Source: Anopheles merus (Eukaryota > Arthropoda > Insecta > Diptera > Culicidae). Taken from it: a DNA stretch of 64,000 nt. The translations under genes were made by a program, and so were the position numbers. The notes under the pieces were generated by a model. That model was not told where the DNA came from. It saw nothing but the letters and a program-made list of their open reading frames with translations, and made no database searches. The stretch lies in assembly GCF_017562075.2 (NCBI RefSeq), contig NC_054083.1:32037255-32101254 (forward strand), in the 5' to 3' direction. Position 1 is the first letter of the stretch; the number at the start of each line of letters is the position of its first letter. This document shows positions 54,001 to 64,000 of this stretch, one piece after another.

Positions 54001-54864
54001 TCCCTTCGTGCTGTTTGAAATCACATAGAAAAAACTATTCACTCTATCTCAATCCAACCCACACACACACACCATCATTAGTGGAATGTACCATCAACAA
54101 GCGGTTGCTTAACATAAATTGCTAGGTGTTTAGTTGCACGAGCGCAGTCGTTGTCGAGAGGGTGCAAATCTTCGCCCGATGTCGCCGAAAACACATGAGC
54201 TGTAAACTCAACAGCTTTGTAGGCTGTATTCACCAACGTTCTCTGGAAACACGCTTTGCTGCTGTAGCACTGCTACCTCCTGCAACAGCAACCCCGTTAA
54301 AAATGGGTGATCCCGAGCTTTGCAAATGCTAACGCAAGTGCTTATTCAAATTTTTGCATCCGTCTTCACTCAATGCGACATGCGGGCAAATGGGGGAGCA
54401 TGTTTTGAGCAGGCGACGATAAATCGCTCGAACCTAGTGAAGCAACTGCAGCCACCCAACGCAGCACATTGCACCCGAGACGTAATGCGCGGGCTCCCCT
54501 CGGCAAAGGATGGACTAGAATTATTGCCGTTTTGTTCACTGAGCCTGCCTTTTGCCGTCGTGAGCGGTGCACGGTGATTATGCGATACATCGGCTGCACT
54601 ATGGGAGCAGGCAGGGGACACTCCGCTCCCCTGCCACAGACTGCATCAAATCATGGGGTGCTCGCGCGACAAAAACGCAGTCGGATAAACACTAAAAACA
54701 CACACACTTACACATACACACACAGATTGGAGATGCTGGGTGGGGTTGCAGGAACATTATCCACCGACTCGATTCCACTTCTCGCAACGGATAACTCCCA
54801 GAGCAAAATGTAAAAGCACACCGGATGTAAGCACAGAGCACGAAAACGAAGCATCTCCACACGG

Positions 54865-54879
54865 CAGCAGCAGCAGCAG
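54865..54879. repeat. (CAG)5 triplet repeat
   Basis: Five CAG units. Confidence 0.8.
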
Positions 54880-54981
54880 CGTCAGTAAAACGTCCCATAC
54901 AATAATGCTAAATGCGCCCATTTTCCACAAAGGAATCTTTTGCACCGACGGCCAGCAAAGAACACGCTGCCATCCCCCTTG

Positions 54982-54997
54982 CACACACACACACACA
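54982..54997. repeat. (CA)8 microsatellite
   Basis: Short CA run, about 260 nt after another CA-rich stretch near 54700-54722. Confidence 0.85.
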
Positions 54998-55979
54998 CTA
55001 ATGATAATCATTTGTCGTCAACGTGATTATTATGCTGGTAGTACTACGTTCGTGCTTCCGGTGTACGGCCTTTCAGAAGTGGAAGGTTTTCCTTTTTTTG
55101 CCTCTGCATATATCGTTTCTCTCTATGTCTCTTTCTCTCTCTCTCGAAATCCCTCCTTCTCTTTCTCTGCATGCTTGCACAACTTAGTTTTGGCCTTTTT
55201 TCTGTCCTGCACTCATGTCCCTAACCCGACAATGACTTCCGACGGCTGTTAGTTGTTGTCGTTCCCGGGGATAAAAACGTTGAGGCGTTTTGTTGTGCTT
55301 AAATTACGCGTGTAGCTCGAGCAACGTTTGTGTGTGGAGGGAGAATCGTTTTTGTGTGCTGTTTGTGTTTTTTTTTTCATTCTCCGGTAAAAGGGGAGCA
55401 TGCACGTTAACCGTGTTTTCTGCAAATCTGACATTAAAAGCTGCGCCTTTCATCATTTACCTTGAAGAAGAGGAAAATGCACCTTCACGCGTGACTGTAA
55501 AATGTGCATACATTCAACGGTGATATCAGTTTTACCACACTAAACTCTTCCTAAAGCTTGGTAGATGTGTGTGGGCTGCACTATAAAAATATGATGGGAT
55601 ATTTTATTGTTCCTGCCAGGTCGTTTTCCAAAACTACAACTAATCTCTCTCCCGCAAGCAACTGTTTGTACTTTTATTTAGAATAAAAGTTTTTGTTTTC
55701 CTCTGCTTCCTTATCCTCCCACTGGCCGTATTCTAACTTTGCCAACTTCAGCTCGTCAGCCGGTTGGCTTTTTCGAACCCGATGCTCATAATTCATCCTA
55801 ATTGGGCAATGTATATTCCAGTGTCATACTGGTAACATGGTGCCAGTTTTCCTAAAAATACCTTTCCATTCCGTTCCGTTGTGGATGCTTTCCAACCTGA
55901 AAACAAGTCCGGTATCGGTATCGGAAAAGTTTGCGCAATGTTTTCCTACATGTCACCTGGTATTTTTGCACCAACCACC

Positions 55980-55994
55980 GAGAGAGAGAGTGAA

Positions 55995-56025
<31 letters not shown>

Positions 56026-56026
56026 A
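55980..56026. repeat. Imperfect GA microsatellite
   Basis: GA-rich run with a few A and T interruptions, leading into an A-rich tail. Confidence 0.9.
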
Positions 56027-57073
56027 AAAAAACCCAAACAAACGATACCAACACGACCGCAAAAGGATCCGCCGTCCGTTCTTCGGGGTGGCTTAGGCAA
56101 CGACAGTTTCGAAAAGCAGGCGGGAAACACGGCCCATTCAGCAAGTGAGCGGGACATTAATGTTTGCCCATTTTTGGAAAGCGCACGTACGCGTAGCGTT
56201 AGATATGGTCCGGTCAGTTTCAGCGGTGTGAGTCGCACCGAAACGGCACAGTACGTACGAGCTAAACTTACGCTTACTGTCCGCCTTACGCCCTCGACTA
56301 GGGGGACAGATCAGTGGGATTAATAATCCACCCAAGCCCACAACCGCCGAACCGAATAACTACTCACGGTGCTGTGACGTGCGCTAAAATATTACCCAAA
56401 CAGCGGCAGCACACATATCTATTCTTGTGCGGCCGGTGCTCGTTAATGTTATTTAGAAACATTTTTATAAGATTAAATTTCATAATAATTTATGCCTTGT
56501 GGCTCTTTGGTCCGCGGAACCGGCTCTGCTCTCGGTAGCGATCTCGCGAATGGCCACGGGCGGTATTGTTTTGTGCTGAATTGTGCAATTTTTCCATCCA
56601 CCATCTACCGGGGCTGCTCTTTGCTTCACCGCGACCCGTGCTTAGCCTCACACGGATAGCGCGTACCTCTTTGTGTGTAAGTTGCAGAAAACTCTCCCCG
56701 GCACGGTTCCATGGCCGAACCATTGCAAGATTTATGCGCTCCCGGGGAAGCAAATCCAACCGTGGAAAATGTAGCGGAAAATGATGATGCTTCCGTTCCG
56801 TCTTGTGGGTTTCTTGTGAAGACGAGAGGGAGAGCATTATCGAGCAGACTAAGTGCTAGGACATGACTGCGAACCTTTTCAAGGGGACGGATGTGGGGAG
56901 GAAGGGAAATTATTGAAAAAAATGGCAGTTTATGTGCTGCTCAGACTAATATGAACTAATACGAAGTGACTGGTTATTAATTTTCCATAAGACCAATTTT
57001 GCAGCAAAGTTCCATAAGACGATTAAAGCCAAATTCAAACGACTTCAATTACTTGAAGAAGAGGAACTCGATT

Positions 57074-57116
57074 CTAACTTTTTGTTTTCTTTCTCTTTCT
57101 TTCATTTCAGGTGAGT
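57074..57116 (+). promoter_or_regulatory. Rbp6: Zero-nucleotide recursive splice site (ratchet point) in the downstream Rbp6 intron
   Basis: CTAAC branch consensus at 57074-57078 is followed by an almost unbroken T/C tract (57079-57107) and TTTCAG ending at 57110. A perfect GTGAGT donor starts at 57111. The branch A (57077) is 33 nt from the intron end. All four elements of a recursive site are present in the right order and spacing, on the Rbp6 strand, 25.0 kb downstream of the exon's donor. Removing 32132-57110 would regenerate a donor at the exon for the next step. This is the strongest non-coding signal in the window. Confidence 0.82.
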
Positions 57117-57236
57117 TTTGTAAACTGGAAATCCTAAACTGATTTACCTCACTAAGGTAACGTAGCTGTCACCCTGTTGAAAAGGTTTTAATGGTGACTC
57201 GACCGTATGAAAGCTAAATCCTAAAGCTTCCAAGAA

Positions 57237-57285
57237 TTTTTCATCTTCTGAAATACCTCATTTTCATTTTTCATCATTTGAAATA
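57237..57285 (+). repeat. Short direct repeat, 19-nt unit at 30-nt spacing
   Basis: TTTTCATCTTCTGAAATAC at 57237-57255 recurs with two changes at 57267-57285. It lies about 130 nt downstream of the ratchet point at 57111. Confidence 0.5.
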
Positions 57286-58480
57286 CATTTTCACTAAATA
57301 TTATTCTGTAACATACGGTTCACAAAACGTGCTCCGTCTGAAAGGTAACTAATTTTCAGCTTCAAATATCAATTACAATCAACTTAAGCTTGATGCTGGA
57401 AAACGTCCCAGGCTTTGATAGACAGCAGTTTCGTGTTATTCTTGCCTTCTAAGAAGCACACATTACGCCTTTTTGTTTACCATTTGCTACGCTCACAAAA
57501 GATACGAAAGCTGCTAGCTTAATTAACGACATGCGAGCAGATATATTCTAATCAGCTTTCCCGTCCTCCGGACTTCTTCACCGAAGTGCGATGTCTTTTG
57601 TGGACCATTTTTTTGTCGTTGTTTCATTGTGAAGCATGAGTGAATACTCCACAAATCCGTCACATTCAGTGAGAAGATTTCATCACTTACACACGGTGTG
57701 GAATGCGTGAATAGTGAGGGCACGAGGAGAACCCGTGTAGCAAGAACACTTAAGAATTAATTTCTCCCGCAAGTTTCTTCTGTTGGTCGTGAGCATTAGT
57801 ACCCTGTGCCAGTTTGATTGACGAGAGCGTCGTAAAACGCCGGTGTGGAAGTAACGCCGAGTGACCAACAAAGCTCCTTACATCCATGTATGTAATGTAG
57901 CCTAGTCGGCCCAAAACGGTAGTGAAAGTGAAGATTGGTGTCGCTTTTTGTTATGGATCAAGAGTTCACTACAAAACGTCGCCGAGAAAGAGCAGAAGGC
58001 TTGTATGTATTTATCTCGCACAGGGATCAAAACTTGAGATTTGTCTTTCGACTTTACACCTTCTTTTGCTCCAAGATCTATTTGTGTTCTGAGCAACTCA
58101 CTGCTGCTGCTAATCGTACCTTCCCACTCCGCGTACCGAGAGCTATAATCAAACAAACGCACAGTAAAAAGCAAAAACCGTCAGTGTGCAGCTTAGACCT
58201 GGTAACCTTGTTGCTTGGGTTTGGTAAACAGAAACCGAAGAAGTTGGCCACGAAACGAAATGTACGCAAATACAACACACACATCTGCCTGACGGGGTCT
58301 CGTCACACTAATTACATCGACTCGGTACCCTTTTAATCTGATTCCCTCCTGTGGCAACCCAAACATCAAGCGGCAAACACAAACACGCGTTGGTACGCGG
58401 GTTCTGAGCAGAAAAATTAACCAAGTTTCTTACCGTTAAGGGCTGTTGGGTACCGTGCTCTGGTTCAGCATTTTTTACTA

Positions 58481-58482
<2 letters not shown>

Positions 58483-58532
<50 letters not shown>
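58483..58532. repeat. (GT)25 microsatellite
   Basis: An uninterrupted GT run on the + strand. In the Rbp6 transcript it would be a long UG repeat, 1.4 kb after the ratchet point at 57111. Confidence 0.97.
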
Positions 58533-58535
<3 letters not shown>

Positions 58536-59712
58536 TATGAGTGTGTTTTTTTTGCTTTTTATTTCCATCTCAACGCGCTACTCTTTTGCAAAAGGATGGA
58601 AGCAAGCATACGAACCTACATACTTACGCGAGCAATGGAGCAGCAGGAATGTTTATCCTTGCTTTTATGCATTGTTTAGGCATCCATTTTTCCCCCTCCA
58701 TCCTGCGCTCCTTCACCAGGGTGACTCTGCGAAGCGGTGTCATTACTTTTTCATGCTCGGTGACGAGATCGTGCCGCGAGTGTAGGGAAGATCGCAATCG
58801 GAGAAGATTCGCCTCAGTTCCTCTGCACCGGCATACAAGATGCTTTGTTCGTGGTGTTTTATCCTTGATGGAGATGGGAAAAAAATCTCACCACGATGCA
58901 CACCAGCGAGTGTTTGTATGTGTGTGTATGTGTGAGCAAATGCACGACGACACGGTGTTCCTGCATTGTTTTTACGGATCCATTAGCCCAATGAAATCTT
59001 TTGCTCATCGTGTGGGTGGAAGCTGAGATGGGCCTAGAGGTGCCTCGTTTTTTCTTCCCCTTTTTGCACGCCACGTTCCGCTCCATCACTTTATTTGATG
59101 ACGGATGAATTGAACTGCAACTAAGTAACTAAGACGTGGGCCATGAGCGAGGGTGATCCGAAAAGGGTTGCTATCCGCGTCCGGCGCCCTGCAAATGCCT
59201 CTACCATGACACTGCAAATAGGAAAAGTTTATTAAAACGTAAACTCCAGCCAAAATGCCGGCTGCGATGTTTTAATGCACAAAATGTCACGCAAAAGTGA
59301 AGTGAATTTCATTTCAAACAAACGGAACATTTTTGACAAGTCACCTCAAGGGTTGGGCTCTTTGTTGTGTGTCTTTCGTTGATGGCAGCGTCGGTGGGAG
59401 ATGGGAGATGAAAGAAAAGAAACATCCCAAGTACCAATCCCTTTTAATTGCTTGGGAAAAACGGTGTTGATGGAAAATTAATGTACAGTTCGCCTGTTAT
59501 CATTTGCTCCCGGGTTGCCAGCGATTGATAGAATTAAGGATGTGAGCAAATCTCGCTTTAAACATAACCTGGAAATTGTGGTAAAGGAAAAACGGAGACT
59601 GACTGTTTTTGTACAATAAAGTTAGGATGAGTCATAGCAGAAAATTGCTTCAATTTTTTAAAAAGTAATCTTCATTTTCTTTGGCACGATTTTTGCGTAC
59701 TCTGCTAACTTA

Positions 59713-59973
59713 CAGGGTGTTCCATGAGTTTTCATAGTTGTAGGTCACTTCCTAGACTCTTTCTTATGGAAAGTGAACTTCATATAATGGAAATTGGACT
59801 ATATGGCACCCTTTTTGAACAGGCTCCTAGAAAATTCCTATTGGATTTCCTATTGGAGAAAATTCCTATTCAAACAAGGGTGCCATAGATTCTAATTCAC
59901 ATTAGATTAAGTTCATTTCACGTAAGAAGGATGCAACAAAGTGTCCCACAGCTATGAGAACCCCTGGAAAACC
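59713..59973. mobile_element. Decayed foldback (MITE-like) element with long imperfect inverted repeats
   Basis: The two halves are imperfect reverse complements across a centre near 59845. Outer arms: 59722-59741 against 59948-59967 match at 16 of 20 positions after reverse complementing. Inner arms: TATGGCACCCTTTTTGAA at 59802-59819 against 59869-59887 match with one small difference. The arms between also pair (59773-59801 against 59888-59922, with gaps). The loop holds three near-copies of TTCCTATTGGA. The 5' end reads CAGGGTGTTCC. No open frame for a transposase is present, so it would be non-autonomous. No clean target-site duplication was seen and the arms have diverged, suggesting an old insertion. 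The superfamily is not assigned. Confidence 0.65.
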
Positions 59974-60420
59974 ATATATAGATGTTTTTAAGTTTTTATG
60001 CATTATTTGAACTAGACTATAGAACACTCCAAAAGAAAGACATTAAAAATGTTCTATTGGTCTCACCGATGGCATACAAACTTAAACTTAAGCACTTTTA
60101 GCAGTCTTTTCCTATTGATAATAGTGTGATAGTAGTGTTTGCAAAATACCACTTTTTATCCCTTTTATTTTAATTAAAAAACTTGAAAAATGGCGCTTAC
60201 TCATCACATCGGTTCCGATTAAACTGCCATTAGCATTCCGGGTCGTGCTCGCTCACACCAAAATGTGTGTTTGTCGCTAGAAAATACATGCTCCATCAAC
60301 TGACAGCCATATGTCAGCGTGGTCATGCGGAAGAAGACCGAAAACGAAATGCTGATTGCAGGATTCGTGAAGAAATGAATACCGAAAATTCACACCACCG
60401 CGGACATATAAAAACAAAGC

Positions 60421-60441
60421 AAAACAAACAAACAAACAAAC
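60421..60441. repeat. (AAAC)n tetranucleotide repeat
   Basis: AAAC units followed by AAC units. Confidence 0.85.
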
Positions 60442-61397
60442 AACAACAAAACATCCCTGACGTCCAATGTCAAAGACAGATGAAATGATGAACCGGTTGC
60501 AGGAGATTGGTGTTTCCCCTTCTCTGTCGAATGTATGGCGGGAAAAATATTGGGGAAATCAATTTATCAACCTGCGAAGCGTGAGTTTGAATTGAATTTT
60601 AAATTCAAATGTACCCGCCAGAGAGAGAGAGAAAGTGTAGCTTGCCATCCGCCAGTGACAACACCAGTGCAATAAGCTACCCGCACAGCATCAGCACACC
60701 CATTTTGTACGGAAGAAGAGTCTCTCTGTCTATGTGTCGTATGGCCACTAAGCTTCACGGCCGACTAAGCTTGCAAATGTTTGCTAAATTGCAATCACCT
60801 TCGATTGCGTCGTCGTCGTCCTCGCCGTCGTTGTCGGGCGTGTGAGCACTCTTAACTCACGAACGGGAGAAAAAGATTGATGTACACACATCAATATTCC
60901 TTTTCCTTTCCGCAGGTTGAAATGCGCTGAGTGCGTCCTTTTGTTCCTCTGTTTGTTTATTGCTGTGTTGCAGCACTCGCGTTGACTTTCCACAAAACAT
61001 CGGTGTGTAATCGTAATGCCATTGGAATACCATTGCTAAAGCAGAAAAAAACAACAAGAAACGCCATTTCGAAGATCCACTTACCCTACCGTCTTCTGGG
61101 GCGACAACCAGCGCCAAACGGGAAGCATTAAATTGTGGACGGATGAAGCTTGATTTGCATTCCATTTGAGTCCGTCACCGGTGCCATTTTCGTTTCGCTT
61201 TGGTTGCATGCCTTTGTGCTGATGTGTGCATTCCTCAAAACCTGCAAAAGATTGACCGTTTCCTATTTCATCGTCGCATGCGAAGGCTAGAACGCGATGG
61301 TGTGCCATGTGCCCCGGCGAAGGTTTATTTGCGTTCGTGTGGTGCAGCGAAGATGAAACACGTTGCAGCCTGGAGTGCATCAGCAACTGAACGATGG

Positions 61398-61412
61398 TGA
61401 TGATGATGATGA
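61398..61412. repeat. (TGA)n triplet repeat
   Basis: About five TGA units. In one frame they read as poly-Asp in a 141-codon open frame that I do not recognise. Confidence 0.8.
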
Positions 61413-62411
61413 CGATACTTGGAAGCTGGCGATCGGTTTTGACCCTACCCGAAAGTCTCGTAAGTCCCGTCTCCGTAATGCTGTCAGGAAATCGTTTACG
61501 TACGTGCGTCCTTCGTGTATCCACACACGCAGACACCATACATACAGTTCAGTTCACCAGCTCCGTACTGCCGTGATGGGGCAACGATTGTTTCCAATCG
61601 AAGTGCGAACGTACTGGTTGTTGTTTTCTACCGCCGCCCTACGTCGGGAACAGGATCCGGTAGACGCATCGAAGACATTCCTGTGGAATCTCACGTCCGC
61701 ACCGGGGGTCGGCGAGCTGCATTTTGATGCTGCCTCGGTATTGCAATTGCGAAACGTTGCGATCATGGATGAGAACGTGTCCGGATGAAGAAGCCCTGGT
61801 CGCGACCCTTTTCGGGCCGTTCCGTGCCAGTCAACACACAGGTTGACAGGTTACGGGTAGAGGGTGCCGATGAGCGATAAATCATCGCGAAAAGTGTTCA
61901 TTTCAGAGACATTTGGTCAGAGACTGGTGGTCGGGCATCCATCAGGCACTATCAAGGTTAGGTTGCACTGTTTGTCCCTTCGATGACAGATGCAAAATTG
62001 ACACCATCGGTTTTGTGACATCGAAGAAGGATTGAGAGTCTTACCGTAAAATGAGTGCGGGAAAGAGGCTAGGTACAGATCGTGTCAGATGTTGATTCGT
62101 GACGGTAACATCAAACACATGAACGAAGGAGTATGTTAACGATCGCTGAAACGATATCGTAGTGTTTCGTAGATTCGAAAAAAGCTCTGTTTTCGCATCT
62201 ATCAGATCGAGACAATGCATTAGAAACAACAGACATCATAGGTCATAACTAAAATAATCTCCTTACACGTGTCGTAAAGTGCATGTTCGTTTTGTGAGCA
62301 GTTCTCTATGACAGCAGATATCGAACCCGTGTACGTGGAATGTGATCACTTACTGACCCTGTAATCTACCGTATTGTTTACGCACTATCAAATAAACTCG
62401 GACAAAGCACA

Positions 62412-62449
62412 ATCTTTTTTTTTGTTTGCCCGGGCTTACACAGGTACAT
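62412..62449 (+). promoter_or_regulatory. Weak candidate recursive splice site
   Basis: A T-rich run, interrupted by a GC-rich stretch, leads to TTACACAG ending at 62443 and GTACAT from 62444. The donor half is poor (GTACAT) and the tract next to the AG is purine-interrupted, so this is much weaker than the site at 57111. Confidence 0.2.
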
Positions 62450-64000
62450 TCATCCAATCGAGCGTCAGTTAGAGTCATACCTTAATCCCCATCACATCCA
62501 TCTGCACAACTGATGGAGCAGGGATGGGAGAAAGAGTCAACTCCCATGCCAGCGACTTTACCAGATTTTATGTTCCGAAAATCCCTGACAAACACGAATC
62601 CCGATGCCACACCGCACGGACACTGATTGACAGCTTGATTGACTGGCTGGCTGATTGATGTTTACTGAGCAACCACATATTTTCCAACCGGAAACTTATC
62701 GCGCACTCTCTATGACATGGGAGCGAGATTCATGTTTTCCAACTCCTCCTTTTTTATTTTTGGTTTCGTGCGAGATGTGATCGATGGTGGCAAAGAATTC
62801 GACAGCCGAATAAAAGCATGATGTAATTCTTAGCATTTTTCCCCGTTTCGCCCGTGCACATCATACATTACCATGCCGGGTAGTAGCAGTGAAAGTAAAA
62901 AAAGGGCAAAAGCCTTCAGCTCTGCTGAACTATTACTCAGCAAACCATTAGGGCAGAGAACTTAAACTGTCAAACTCTCCTGACATTATGTTTTGCTTTG
63001 CTCGAGGGTGACACATCCACCGGGACATGGGAGGACAAAGCGTTCGCTCGTTGGATTGAAGATGAAGACATTCCAAACGTTGAAGGGAAGTTTGCCACTT
63101 TTATGGAGTGAATCTTGATCATTTTTCTTCCCTGGCGCTTTGAAAGGGTCCAGAAATAACTTACAACCCCGCGAGCAAATTGTCCAATGCGTTCCACAGA
63201 AGCGGTCAGGATGAATATCTTTCAATGAGCAAAAGTTTTTGATGGGGTAATTTTATTTTTAGCATCCAACATTATTTTTCTCTCGTCCGCTGCTGGGTGT
63301 TTAATTCCTGGATGTAACACTCCAAATGCCAAAACACAAGTGTTGGCGTTGAATACACGTGTTGCAAAAAGTAATTCCAACGAAAGCTGTCCAGTTGTTG
63401 CGCAAGGAAGGAGGGAATGCTTTCTTGCGCAGTGAAAGCATGCTAATTTTTTCCCAGAAGTCCTATGTCTGCTATGCTTTATTTAAAAAAAAGGTACGTG
63501 GGATAATATTTCTGATGTCCATGGGAATATTTTCCCAGAATTGTATGTTTCAAAGATATATTTCCATCCTTTAAGCTGTGCTTGTTTCATCCTGTACCTA
63601 ACCTTAACAAGAGCCTTCTTAATTGGACACGGGACACCATCGAATAGCTTAGCTAAAGTGTCGGTCAGCGCTTCCCGGGCCATTCAGTGCACTAACGAGC
63701 CGTTTAAAGCACAAACCTCAAACTCTATCACCATTACTGGTTAGACGAGCGGGTCGCGCGATGCACTGACGAGAGTAGGCGAAGAAGAAAACAAACGCGA
63801 AAAAAGATCTTACGAAAATGGCAAGAACCTTACCATGCAGCACCAGGAACCGCGACAGATGTCGGCAATGACATTTTAATGCTCTTACTTCTCGTTAGCT
63901 TTTCCTGCTGCTGCTACTGCTCCGATACTTCAAAACCCGCACCATCTTTCATCTCGACCAGTGTGGCGTAGTTTCGGTTGTAAGCACCCTAAGCGAGAGA

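Larger units (their letters stand above)
32138..57073 (+). other. Rbp6: Downstream Rbp6 intron, segment between exon and ratchet point
   Basis: I looked here for the next exon, which should follow an AG, begin with the last two bases of a glycine codon, and continue with codons for FGFVTF. I did not find it. Contents are simple repeats, overlapping hairpins at 36505-36563, palindromes at 45073 and 50155, and AT-rich blocks near 33.3, 35.1, 36.9, 38.6, 39.6-40.2, 43.2, 45.0, 48.0, 50.4, 52.0 and 53.8 kb. GC-richer stretches near 43.5-44.1, 46.6-47.5, 49.0-49.8, 52.5-53.2 and 54.1-55.0 kb carry open frames with no recognisable domain. Confidence 0.65.
57117..64000 (+). other. Rbp6: Downstream Rbp6 intron, segment after the second ratchet point
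   Basis: No exon was recognised up to the window end, so the intron continues beyond 64000. The segment contains a short direct repeat (57237-57285), a (GT)25 tract (58483), a foldback element (59713-59973), an AAAC repeat (60421) and TGA/CGT triplet repeats near 60.8 and 61.4 kb. The rest is plain intronic sequence in which I see nothing specific. Confidence 0.6.

Noticed and set aside
58483..58679. Open frames made of Met/Cys/Val repeats
   Set aside because: They are translations of the (GT)25 microsatellite.
61078..61092. Good donor-like sequence on the minus strand (AGG|GTAAGT, read in reverse)
   Set aside because: Isolated donor with no antisense exon or gene recognised. Such matches are expected by chance in 64 kb.

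Overview
The window looks like non-coding DNA from a dipteran, most likely an anopheline mosquito. It has many short CA/GT, CT/GA and CAG microsatellites, alternating GC-rich and AT-rich stretches, insect-type splice signals, and no operons or dense genes. The species call is an inference. The gene call is stronger. A 49-nt internal exon on the + strand (32083-32131) encodes IEDAMLMFDKQTNRHRG, which I recognise as the second RNA-recognition motif (RRM2) of Rbp6, the Musashi-family RNA-binding protein. It has a CTAAT branch site and a TTTCAG acceptor in front, and a GGTGAGT donor behind. I found no other Rbp6 exon, so the window is one small exon inside two very long introns (at least 32.0 kb upstream and 31.9 kb downstream).

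The most interesting content lies in those introns. Each holds a near-perfect zero-nucleotide recursive splice site (ratchet point), where a pyrimidine-tract acceptor abuts a regenerated donor. One is at 14353/14354 (TCCTACAG|GTAAGC). The other is at 57110/57111 (TTTCATTTCAG|GTGAGT, with a CTAAC branch site 33 nt upstream). Both are on the same strand as the exon, and I found no comparably good site on the opposite strand. The likely reading is that both introns are removed stepwise. The upstream intron would be cut at 14354, with 17.7 kb left to the exon. The downstream intron would be cut 25.0 kb after the exon. The exon length is not a multiple of three, so failure to include it would break RRM2 and the reading frame.

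Layout: 1-14353 is upstream intron before the first ratchet point, GC-rich with microsatellites. 14354-32082 is the second upstream segment, with a (CA)37 tract at 19040 and a hairpin pair at 21.85-21.91 kb. 32083-32131 is the Rbp6 exon. 32132-57110 is the downstream intron before its ratchet point, with a pair of overlapping hairpins at 36.5 kb and long GA tracts. 57111-64000 is the last segment, with a (GT)25 tract at 58483 and a decayed foldback (MITE-like) transposon at 59713-59973.

None of the many open reading frames of 60-230 codons looks like a known protein or a real gene. I found no tRNA, rRNA, CRISPR array or known miRNA.
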